From NCBI GenBank assembly GCA_903930095.1, contig CAIYXE010000186.1:1-14273 (forward strand): a stretch of 14,273 nucleotides of DNA, given 5' to 3'. Each line of letters opens with the position of its first letter. The stretch's first letter is position 1. The DNA is from an uncultured Hyphomicrobiales bacterium (GTDB lineage Bacteria; Pseudomonadota; Alphaproteobacteria; Rhizobiales; Aestuariivirgaceae). Both the position numbers and the translations under genes were made by a program. The notes beneath the pieces were generated by a model, which ran no database searches, was not told the origin of the DNA, and worked only from the letters and a program-made list of their open reading frames with translations. Below are positions 1-7,580 of this stretch, one piece after another.

Positions 1-258
1 CAGGGCGCCGCCGCCATCACCCTGGAAGTGGCGAACACCGGTGACCGGCCCGTGCAGGTCGGCTCTCACTATCATTTCTTCGAGACCAACGAGGCCCTGC
101 GCTTCGACAGGCCCAGGACCCGGGGATACCGGCTCGACATCGCCGCTGGCACCGCGGTCCGCTTCGAGCCCGGCCAGCGCCGTGAGGTGAGGCTCGTGCC
201 GCTCGGCGGTGCGCGGCGCGTCTACGGCTTCCAGCAAAAGATCATGGGGGCGCTCTGA
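1..258 (+). CDS. ureB: Urease subunit beta, 3' part
   Basis: This is the C-terminal 85 residues of the urease beta subunit, cut by the left edge and open from the first base in frame 1. Urease hydrolyses urea to ammonia and carbamate in the cytoplasm, and the beta subunit is a structural part of the UreABC trimer. The stretch [11 protein letters not shown] followed by [13 protein letters not shown] and the ending [14 protein letters not shown] is the typical end of UreB. The family is usually about 100 residues, so only roughly the first 15-20 residues are missing. A GTG at 28 is an internal valine codon and not the start. The stop lies one base before the ureC ATG, which supports translational coupling. 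Confidence 0.95.
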   Translation, partial: QGAAAITLEVANTGDRPVQVGSHYHFFETNEALRFDRPRTRGYRLDIAAGTAVRFEPGQRREVRLVPLGGARRVYGFQQKIMGAL

Positions 259-259
259 C

Positions 260-1962
<1,703 letters not shown>

Positions 1963-1963
<1 letters not shown>

Positions 1964-2406
1964 TGACGCTCCGCGCCACATCCTTCCGGCGCGCGCAGGC
2001 GCTCCACGATGAGCCCTTCACCATCGTGACGCTCGATGCCGACGAGCGCCACATCCGGCGCAAGCGCCTCACGCTGGGCAATGGCGAGGACGTGCTCATC
2101 GACTTCGAGAGGCCTGTGCGCCTCGAACAGGGCGACAGGCTGGTGCTGGAGGATGGCCGCGTGGCGGAAGTGGTCGCCGCCGCGGAATCGTTGATGGAAG
2201 TAAGAGCGCGCGATACGGGCCACCTCGTTGAACTCGCCTGGCACATCGGCAACCGGCACCTGCCCGCACAGATCGCGGCGGAGCGCATCCTGCTCAGGCG
2301 TGACCGCATCATCCGCGCCATGCTGGAACAGCTGGGCGCAACCGTCTGCGACGTGACGGAGCCCTTCGCACCCGAGCATGGGGCCTATCACAGCCATGAC
2401 CACTGA
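1963..2406 (+). CDS. ureE: Urease accessory protein UreE (nickel carrier)
   Basis: This 147-residue protein matches UreE, the metallochaperone that delivers nickel to the UreDFG complex on apo-urease. The C-terminal half carries the conserved LAWHIGNRHLP motif (H94 and H99), which corresponds to the nickel-binding histidine at the dimer interface in known UreE proteins. The C-terminus has a modest histidine cluster (H139, H143, H145, H147), much shorter than the long His tail of Klebsiella UreE, so bulk nickel storage is probably limited. The ATG shares its A with the ureC stop codon, so translation is likely coupled. The 3' end overlaps the start of ureF. Confidence 0.95.
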
Positions 2407-3040
2407 ACCGCGCCAGCTTCTTCTCCTGCTGACATGGATGTCGCCCGCCTTCCCGACGGGGGCCTTTGCCTATTCCCACGGGCTTGAATGGGCGATCGAT
2501 TCCGGCACCGTTGCCGACGCTGCCTCCGTCAAGGGCTGGATTACCGATCTCCTCACCGCAGGCTCCGGCTGGAACGATGCCGTGCTCTTCGCGCAATGCT
2601 GGGAGGAGGATGCCTCCAGCCTTAATGAGCTGGCCCTCGCCCTTGCCACCTCGCGTGAGCGCCACCTTGAAACGTCGCAGCTGGGCCGCGCCTTCCGCAT
2701 TGCGGCGGGCGTCTTCGCGGCCCCGGCGCTGGATGAAGACGAGATCGCCTACCCCATCGCCGCGGGCAGCGCCTGCGCCGCGATGGGCATCGACAGGCGC
2801 GATGCGCTGCTGGCCTATCTGCAGGGCTTCGCGGCAACGCTCACCTCCGTCGCCGTGCGCCTGGTGCCGATTGGCCAGACGGCAGGGCTCGAAGTGCTGC
2901 GCGATCTGGCACCCGTCATCGCCCGGACGGCGGAGCGCGCCGCCGCCGCGACGCTCGCTGACCTCGGCGCCATCACCCTCCTGGCGGACATTGCCGCCAT
3001 GAAGCACGAAACCCAGAGGAGCCGCGTGTTCCGCACATGA
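2396..3040 (+). CDS. ureF: Urease accessory protein UreF
   Basis: This 214-residue, mainly helical protein is UreF, which bridges UreD and UreG during GTP-dependent nickel insertion into urease. The conserved N-terminal signature [20 protein letters not shown] is clear, and the C-terminus ends in SRVFRT, the kind of tail that contacts UreG. I chose the ATG at 2396 (MTTEPRQLL) because it leaves about 13 residues before the WMSP motif, as is usual. An in-frame ATG at 2378 would add six residues, and neither start has a strong ribosome binding site. The gene begins inside the last codons of ureE and ends in an ATGA overlap with ureG. Confidence 0.95.
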   Translation: MTTEPRQLLLLLTWMSPAFPTGAFAYSHGLEWAIDSGTVADAASVKGWITDLLTAGSGWNDAVLFAQCWEEDASSLNELALALATSRERHLETSQLGRAFRIAAGVFAAPALDEDEIAYPIAAGSACAAMGIDRRDALLAYLQGFAATLTSVAVRLVPIGQTAGLEVLRDLAPVIARTAERAAAATLADLGAITLLADIAAMKHETQRSRVFRT

Positions 3041-3654
3041 CCAGATCCCTGAACGGCCCGCTGCGCGTCGGCATTGGCGGCCCCGTCGGCTCCGGCAAGA
3101 CGACACTCACCGAGAAGCTGTGCAAGGCGATGCGGGAGAGATACTCCGTCGCCGCCATCACCAATGACATCTACACCAAGGAGGATGCGCTGATCCTCAA
3201 CCGCCTGCAGGCACTGCCGGAGGACCGCATCATGGGCGTGGAAACCGGCGGCTGCCCGCACACGGCAATCCGCGAGGATGCCTCGATCAATCTCGCCGCC
3301 GTTGACGAGATGGTGAAACGCCACCCCGGCCTCGACGTGATCTTCATCGAATCGGGCGGCGACAATCTCGCCGCCACCTTCTCGCCTGACCTGGCCGACA
3401 TCTCGCTCTATGTGATCTCGGTCTGCCAGGGCGAGAAGATTCCGCGAAAGGGGGGCCCGGCCATCACCCGCTCGGACCTGCTCATCATCAACAAGGCCGA
3501 TCTGGCGCCGCATGTCATGGCCGATCTCGATGTGATGGAAAGCGACACCCGAAGGGTGCGCGGGACCAGACCTTACGTGTTCACCGATCTGCTGCGCCAG
3601 AAGGGTGTCAATGACGTCGTCGCCTTTATCGAACGTGCCGGTGGCCTGGCCTGA
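3037..3654 (+). CDS. ureG: Urease accessory GTPase UreG
   Basis: This 205-residue GTPase of the SIMIBI class powers nickel insertion into urease. Visible motifs are the Walker A loop [10 protein letters not shown] (K21, T22), the invariant metal-binding CPH motif at 73-75 within [13 protein letters not shown], the ESGGDN switch region near 105-110, and the guanine-specificity motif NKAD at 152-155. Length and all key residues are normal. Its ATG overlaps the ureF stop by four bases. It is the last gene of the operon in this window; the next 324 bases have no convincing gene, so the transcript probably ends shortly after it. Confidence 0.97.
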   Translation: MTRSLNGPLRVGIGGPVGSGKTTLTEKLCKAMRERYSVAAITNDIYTKEDALILNRLQALPEDRIMGVETGGCPHTAIREDASINLAAVDEMVKRHPGLDVIFIESGGDNLAATFSPDLADISLYVISVCQGEKIPRKGGPAITRSDLLIINKADLAPHVMADLDVMESDTRRVRGTRPYVFTDLLRQKGVNDVVAFIERAGGLA

Positions 3655-3666
3655 CGGAACCGGCAC
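3635..3666 (+). terminator. Inverted repeat over the ureG stop, possible terminator
   Basis: GTGCCGGT (3635-3642) is exactly complementary to ACCGGCAC (3659-3666), with a 16-base loop that contains the ureG stop codon. It could end the urease transcript. The loop is long and no T tract follows, so this is not a canonical intrinsic terminator and it may instead protect the 3' end or be chance in GC-rich DNA. Confidence 0.25.
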
Positions 3667-3978
3667 TTGGCCGGCAGCGCAATCCAGAAGGCCGCGACGT
3701 TGGGGGAAAGCTCAGCCCGACAACGCCCGGGGTCAACATGCCGCCAGGTGGCCGGACAGGCTGTGGCCCGTGGTATTGAGGCCGAAGGAAGAAGCATGAT
3801 GAGACGCTATAGCCCCCCCCCCCCGCAACCGGCTTTCCACGTCGCGAGATGCGCTCACGTTTCGATTCTTCCTTTGCGACAGAATCGGCGCTATGCTTTG
3901 GATGTGATGTGTGGCGCTCTGCCCAAATTCTGAGCAGCATTGGCCTCGCAAGGAAACCCAGAACCTGGAAGGTGCATC
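3655..3978. other. Non-coding stretch with a C12 tract
   Basis: About 324 bases between ureG and the next convincing gene. Open frames exist but their translations look like random GC-rich sequence and I recognise none. The stretch holds the right arm of the inverted repeat after ureG, a 12-base C run, and an ATG at 3796 preceded by a Shine-Dalgarno-like GAAGGA. That ATG opens a 45-codon frame running to 3933. I could not identify a clear -35/-10 promoter for the downstream small gene. Confidence 0.6.
3813..3824. repeat. Homopolymer run of 12 C
   Basis: An uninterrupted run of 12 cytosines, the only homopolymer of this size in the window. It lies five codons into a short frame that begins at 3796 behind a purine-rich GAAGGA. 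Such runs are prone to replication slippage and to sequencing or assembly length errors, so its exact length should be treated with caution. Confidence 0.9.
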
Positions 3979-4188
3979 ATGAACGATAGTGCCGACCTTG
4001 GGTCCGCGATGGCCGAACTTCACGATGCCTTCGCCCGGGTGAGGGTACAGTTGCATGTCCTGCGGATGGCCATGGGCCGCATCCACGACGAGCGTGACAT
4101 CAGGGCGCTGATCTTTCAGCTCGGCACCATCGAGGAAGAGCTGCAGGCCTCTGAAGTGTTTCTGGCGCAAACTGGCCCCGGCCATTGA
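3979..4188 (+). CDS. Small hypothetical helical protein (69 aa)
   Basis: I do not recognise this protein. It is 69 residues and starts MNDSADLGSAMAELHDAFAR. The start is supported by a good Shine-Dalgarno GGAAGG (3967-3972) six bases before the ATG. An in-frame ATG at 3940 would add 13 residues but has no such signal. The sequence is rich in A, L, E, R and H, with no glycine or proline between residues 10 and 31, which suggests two amphipathic helices, perhaps a helical hairpin or coiled coil. No signal peptide, membrane segment or metal-binding cysteine is seen. It stands alone, facing the tRNA-His gene tail to tail. No function is assigned. Confidence 0.55.
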   Translation: MNDSADLGSAMAELHDAFARVRVQLHVLRMAMGRIHDERDIRALIFQLGTIEEELQASEVFLAQTGPGH

Positions 4189-4196
4189 CGGGAAAG

Positions 4197-4273
4197 TGGT
4201 ACCGCCTGCCCGGTTCGAACGGGCGACCCCTAGATCCACAATCTAGTGCTCTAACCAACTGAGCTAAGGCGGC
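4197..4273 (-). tRNA. tRNA-His (anticodon GTG), CCA encoded
   Basis: The minus strand folds into a complete cloverleaf: acceptor GCCGCCT with AGGCGGT, D stem GCTC/GAGC, anticodon stem CTAGA/TCTAG around loop TTGTGGA, and T stem GCCCG/CGGGC around TTCGAAC. The anticodon GTG reads histidine codons CAC and CAU. The 3' CCA is encoded. The top acceptor pair is a G1-U72 wobble, the discriminator is A73, and the base before position 1 is T. There is therefore no genomically encoded G-1 facing C73, unlike most bacterial tRNA-His. This matches the divergent form known from Caulobacter and relatives. Confidence 0.97.
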
Positions 4274-4315
4274 ATCACGGCTAGCGCCAGGAGCATGCCC
4301 GCTTGCGCTGCGGCT

Positions 4316-4344
4316 TTCCTAGCTCCTGACGCAGGCGATTTCAA
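4316..4344 (-). promoter_or_regulatory. Likely promoter of the tRNA-His gene
   Basis: On the minus strand TTGAAA (4339-4344) and TAGGAA (4316-4321) are separated by exactly 17 bases, a good sigma-70-type arrangement. Transcription would begin about 35 bases before the mature 5' end of tRNA-His. It sits just past the phasin terminator, so the tRNA would have its own promoter. Confidence 0.5.
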
Positions 4345-4359
4345 GACAGCAAAACGGAT

Positions 4360-4384
4360 AAGGCCCGCTTGTGAAGCGGGCCTT
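4360..4384 (-). terminator. Rho-independent terminator of the phasin gene
   Basis: A perfect 11-base stem, AAGGCCCGCTT (4360-4370) with AAGCGGGCCTT (4374-4384), closes a three-base loop. On the minus strand the stem ends in TT and is followed by ATCCGTTTT, a modest T-rich tail. It begins about 55 bases past the phasin stop codon, so it should end that transcript. Confidence 0.8.
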
Positions 4385-4439
4385 CGACCGGAACGTCCGG
4401 CGGGGAGGAAGATCGCCGGTTGATCCTGCTTTCGTTTCG

Positions 4440-4880
4440 TCAGGCCGCGGTGGCCTTGGAGAGGCCGGCGAAGGACTTGGTCATCGTGTCCTGAATCGGC
4501 TTCATCGATTCCTTGGCCAGCGTCACGGACAGCTCGCCCAGTTCTGAAGCCTGGCGCTGCAAGGCTTCAGCCTGTTCCTTGAAAAAGGACTGCTGCAGGT
4601 TCATCGCCTCCGCGGGATCGCGAACCGCGACGAGCTTGCGCGCGAAGGCGAAGCCGGCATTGAGGTTCAGCTGGGCGAATTCCATCGTCTTCAGCTGGAT
4701 GTCGGTGACGCGGTTCTTGTAGGCGTTGGCGGCTTCGTCCATGAGCTGGACATTGCTGTGCGCCACGTCGCTGACCTTCTCGAAGGCGGCCTGCGCCTGA
4801 TCGACGGTCTTCTGGGCGAAGCTTGCAACCTGGGCCTGGGCTTCGCTGTGGAGTTCGGGTTTTGCCTTCTTGGTGGTCAT
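4440..4880 (-). CDS. Phasin family protein
   Basis: A 146-residue, almost wholly helical, alanine- and glutamine-rich protein of the Phasin_2 type. Phasins coat polyhydroxyalkanoate granules, limit their size and influence polymer synthesis and breakdown. Family-like features are the lack of long hydrophobic segments, a central region with NRVTDIQLKTMEFAQLNLNA and FAFARKLVAVRDP (about 56-89), and the following QQSFFKEQAEALQRQASELGEL. The start has a clear Shine-Dalgarno AGGAG (4889-4893) eight bases before the ATG. It is a single-gene unit with its own terminator and a candidate operator in its promoter, divergent from the sensor kinase. No polymer synthase or depolymerase lies in the window; the acetoacetate-CoA ligase at 9250-11190 is metabolically related. 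Confidence 0.9.
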   Translation of the reverse strand: MTTKKAKPELHSEAQAQVASFAQKTVDQAQAAFEKVSDVAHSNVQLMDEAANAYKNRVTDIQLKTMEFAQLNLNAGFAFARKLVAVRDPAEAMNLQQSFFKEQAEALQRQASELGELSVTLAKESMKPIQDTMTKSFAGLSKATAA

Positions 4881-4926
4881 CGATCCATCTCCTCTGGGCG
4901 GCTTTGGATCCGCCGTTGATGGTGAT

Positions 4927-4955
4927 CATATAGAACAGTTTATGGTGCAGTGCAA
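4927..4955 (-). promoter_or_regulatory. Candidate phasin promoter
   Basis: On the minus strand TTGCAC (4950-4955) and TATATG (4927-4932) lie 17 bases apart, about 45 bases before the phasin start codon. The -10 element sits in the most AT-rich part of this intergenic region. The match is moderate, but position, spacing and the overlapping inverted repeat all fit a regulated promoter. Confidence 0.45.
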
Positions 4956-4967
4956 CATAAATGTTGC
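4952..4967. promoter_or_regulatory. 16-base palindromic operator, possible PhaR site
   Basis: GCAACAT and ATGTTGC form a perfect inverted repeat separated by AA. It overlaps the candidate -35 box of the phasin promoter by four bases, which is where a repressor would act. Phasin genes in alphaproteobacteria are commonly repressed by PhaR, which binds TGC/GCA-rich sites and is released by nascent polymer, so PhaR is the natural candidate. The extra GGTGCAGTGCA beside it adds further TGC/GCA units. The assignment to PhaR is inference. Confidence 0.45.
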
Positions 4968-5001
4968 GGCGCGCTGGTGATTAACCACGCCAGCAGGACC
5001 A

Positions 5002-5018
5002 GCCGGTGGTGCACCGGC
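5002..5018. other. Small perfect hairpin upstream of the sensor kinase
   Basis: GCCGGTG (5002-5008) pairs with CACCGGC (5012-5018) across a three-base loop. A run of six T occurs only at 5040-5045, too far away for a normal intrinsic terminator. It may be a leader structure of the kinase transcript or chance. Confidence 0.25.
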
Positions 5019-5047
5019 AATCAGGGTGAATTCATTTCGTTTTTTGG

Positions 5048-5062
5048 TTAAGCCATCGTAAA
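5048..5062 (+). promoter_or_regulatory. Candidate CtrA binding site
   Basis: TTAA, seven bases, then TAAA matches seven of the eight fixed bases of the CtrA consensus TTAA-N7-TTAA. It lies 26 bases before the kinase start codon. Such AT-rich half-sites are uncommon in this GC-rich DNA. That close position suits repression, or activation of a nearly leaderless transcript. Only the sequence match is seen; CtrA control is inferred. Confidence 0.35.
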
Positions 5063-5088
5063 GATGGGCCGAACGGAAGGGTGAAGAG

Positions 5089-7572
5089 TTGGCGGACATG
5101 GCAGCCCCCACGCTGGATGACCTGCGGGACGTTTCCCAGGCGGCTTGGCTTTGGGACCCGGCCCGCGCCCGGATTGTCTGGGCAAACCCTCCCGGAATTG
5201 GTTTTTTCGGCGGCGAGTCCCTTTTTGACCTGCTTGACCGGCCCTTCGGCCTCGACGAGCCCGGCGTCCGGCGGATCGTGGGCACCGCCCGCACCCTGAC
5301 CCGCGGACATGCCGAAGAAGCGCTGCTGCACTTTCCCTCCGCGGGGGCCGCCGCCCCCATCGCCTGCCGGATGATGGTCCATGCCTTGCCGGACGGCCGG
5401 TCGGGGCTTCTCGTGGTGGCTGAGCAGGATGCCGCCGGGGAGGCCGCGCAGACGGCGAAGGAGATCACCGAAGCCTTCGAACTCCTGCCCGCCGCAACCG
5501 GCCTCGCAACCCGTGATGGCTCCTTCCGCCATCTGAACAGGTCCGCCCTGGCGCTGCTCGGCCCGGACCAGCAGGCCAGTCTCGCGGCGGTCCTCGCCGA
5601 CGGCGCCCTTGCCGGAGACCTGCTGAACCGCACCGAGGCTGCCGGAACCGTCGCCCTGACCCGGTCCCTGGCCGTCAGGCTGGGACGCCGGGACATCCGC
5701 CTCACCCTTTCACGCCTCAACCGTGACAGCGTCGAGACCGCAACCTTCGCCCTTGTCATGATGGAAGATGTGACGGAGCGGCGCGCCCTGGAGCGCCGCC
5801 TGACCGCCACAGCGGAAGCGCCAGCCCGGCCGGAAGCAGAACCGGCCGTGGCAGTGGCAGCGCCTGCCCCGCCAGCACCGCCAATTCCTGCCGCGCAACG
5901 CCTGCCGGACGCCGATGCTGCTGTTTTCGAGCGGCTGGGCAAGACCCTCGAGGACGGGATCAGGCAGTTGCCCCCGCGCCAGGCCGCGCCGCCAGCCCCA
6001 ACCCCGCCGCCTGCTCCCGCAGCCCGGCGCACGCTGCAGCATGTTCCAGACCAGGTCCGCATCCCGCTCGAGAACCGGAGCGATGCCGTGCTCGTGGCCA
6101 AGGACGGGCAACTGCTCTTCGCCAATCCCGCGGCGGCCCTGCTCTTCGGCTATGAAACCGCGGAAGACGTGATCAATGACGCGAGCCTCAAGAGCCATTT
6201 CGGCGGGCTCGGCCAGTCCCTGCCGCCCGCCGGCATCGCAGCCGATGGCGGGCGCCTCGTCCGGGCGGGCGTGCAGATGACGGTCATCCCCTGGCTCGGC
6301 GGCCCTGCGCGGCAGTTCGTGCTGAGCCCGGTGGAGGCGGACGCGCCTGCTGCAGCCGATCCGCAGCCTTCGGCCACGCCGGAGACGCCGCCTGCAGCTC
6401 CCCCCAGGCCCTCAGCCGACGTGATCCAGCTCCCCCTCCGCCACGGGCCGTCCGAGGCCGACCAGGAGCTGCGGGCCATTCTCGACACCGCCGCCGACGG
6501 CATCATCACGCTCGATCAGGAGGCCCGCATCCACACCTTCAGCGCCGGGGCGGAGGCGATCTTCGGCCAGCGCATCGCCGAGGTTGCGGGCAAGCCCTTC
6601 CTCGACCTTCTCGCACCCGAGAGCCGCAAGACGGTGCGGGATTATCTCGCGGCACTGCAGGGCCCGGGCCTGGCGTCCGTCTTCAACGATGGCCGGGAGG
6701 TAACAGCACAGGTGGCCCAGGGCGGCACGGTGCCGCTCTTCCTCACCATCGGCAAGCTGCAGGCGCCGCGCTCGCAGGCCGCCTTCTGCGCGGTGGTGCG
6801 CGACATCACGCAGTGGAAGAAGACCGAGTCGGACCTGCGTGAGGCGAAGGACCGCGCGGAAGCAACCAGCCGCCAGAAATCCGAGTTCCTCGCCAGCGTC
6901 AGCCATGAGCTGAGGACCCCGCTCAACGCCATCATGGGCTTTTCCGAGGTGATGCGGCTTGGCCGCTTCGGCGAGATCGACAACGAGAAATACCGCGGCT
7001 ACGTGCAGGACATCCACGCGAGCGGCGCGCATCTCCTGTCCCTCATCGACGACCTCCTGGACCTCTCGAAGGTCGAGGCCGGCAAGCTCGAGCTCAACTT
7101 CACCGCCGTCAGCCTGGGCGATGTCACGGAACAGGCGATGAAGCTCCTGTCCGAGCAGGCGACCGCGGCCCGCGTCGTTCTGCGCAAGTCCTTCCCGGCG
7201 GATCTTCCCAACGTGGTGGCCGATCTCCGTTCGATGCGCCAGATCATGCTGAACCTGTTGTCGAATGCCATCAAGTTCACCGATCCCGGCGGCCAGGTCG
7301 TGATCTCCGCCCAGCTGCTCGCCTCCGGCGAACTGAAGCTCAAGGTCAAGGACAGCGGCATCGGCATGGACGAGGACCAGCTCAGAAGCGCGCTGGAGCC
7401 CTTCGGCCGCGTGGCGACGGAAGGCCGGCACGTGCAGGGCACGGGCCTCGGCCTGCCGCTGACCAAGGCCCTGGTGGAGGCGAACCGCGCCCGCTTCAAT
7501 CTCTCAAGCGAACCCCGCCGGGGAACGCTCGCCGAGATCACCTTCCCGACCACACGCGTCCTGGCGGAATAG
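5089..7572 (+). CDS. Multi-PAS sensor histidine kinase, DivJ/PleC/PdhS type
   Basis: An 827-residue sensor kinase without clear membrane segments, so probably cytoplasmic. The N-terminal part has degenerate PAS-like regions at about 15-115 and 126-236, a Pro/Ala-rich linker (about 240-320), another PAS-like region (about 325-415), a second Pro/Ala linker, and a clear PAS at about 460-580. The HisKA domain has phosphoacceptor H606 in SHELRTPLNAIMGFSEVM, then GAHLLSLIDDLLDLSKVEAGK. The ATPase domain shows N726 in LLSNAIKFT, D755 in DSGIGM and the G2 box GTGLGLPLTKALVEANRA from 784. This wording is typical of DivJ, PleC, PdhS and CbrA, kinases or phosphatases of DivK that control CtrA, polarity and division; the exact member is uncertain. 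The TTG start follows GGAAGG by eight bases; the ATG at 5098 is a close alternative. The permease gene follows eight bases downstream. Confidence 0.9.
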   Translation: MADMAAPTLDDLRDVSQAAWLWDPARARIVWANPPGIGFFGGESLFDLLDRPFGLDEPGVRRIVGTARTLTRGHAEEALLHFPSAGAAAPIACRMMVHALPDGRSGLLVVAEQDAAGEAAQTAKEITEAFELLPAATGLATRDGSFRHLNRSALALLGPDQQASLAAVLADGALAGDLLNRTEAAGTVALTRSLAVRLGRRDIRLTLSRLNRDSVETATFALVMMEDVTERRALERRLTATAEAPARPEAEPAVAVAAPAPPAPPIPAAQRLPDADAAVFERLGKTLEDGIRQLPPRQAAPPAPTPPPAPAARRTLQHVPDQVRIPLENRSDAVLVAKDGQLLFANPAAALLFGYETAEDVINDASLKSHFGGLGQSLPPAGIAADGGRLVRAGVQMTVIPWLGGPARQFVLSPVEADAPAAADPQPSATPETPPAAPPRPSADVIQLPLRHGPSEADQELRAILDTAADGIITLDQEARIHTFSAGAEAIFGQRIAEVAGKPFLDLLAPESRKTVRDYLAALQGPGLASVFNDGREVTAQVAQGGTVPLFLTIGKLQAPRSQAAFCAVVRDITQWKKTESDLREAKDRAEATSRQKSEFLASVSHELRTPLNAIMGFSEVMRLGRFGEIDNEKYRGYVQDIHASGAHLLSLIDDLLDLSKVEAGKLELNFTAVSLGDVTEQAMKLLSEQATAARVVLRKSFPADLPNVVADLRSMRQIMLNLLSNAIKFTDPGGQVVISAQLLASGELKLKVKDSGIGMDEDQLRSALEPFGRVATEGRHVQGTGLGLPLTKALVEANRARFNLSSEPRRGTLAEITFPTTRVLAE

Positions 7573-7580
7573 CGCACGGC

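Noticed and set aside
3667..3933. 88-codon frame after ureG as a gene
   Set aside because: No Shine-Dalgarno at 3667 and a random-looking translation; only the internal ATG at 3796 has a plausible signal, which I keep as a finding rather than a gene.
4173..4184. TGGC/GCCA hairpin between the small gene and tRNA-His as a two-way terminator
   Set aside because: The stem is only four to five pairs and there is no convincing T tract on either strand.
4881..4892. Three-codon frame ATG-GAT-CGA-TGA on the minus strand just before the phasin start
   Set aside because: The AGGAG directly abuts its ATG, leaving no spacing for initiation, so it is probably not a translated leader.
4926..6125. 399-codon minus-strand frame opposite the kinase N-terminus
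   Set aside because: Ser/Arg/Ala-rich low-complexity translation opposite a Pro/Ala-rich coding region; it also extends to the phasin promoter. No start signal or family resemblance.
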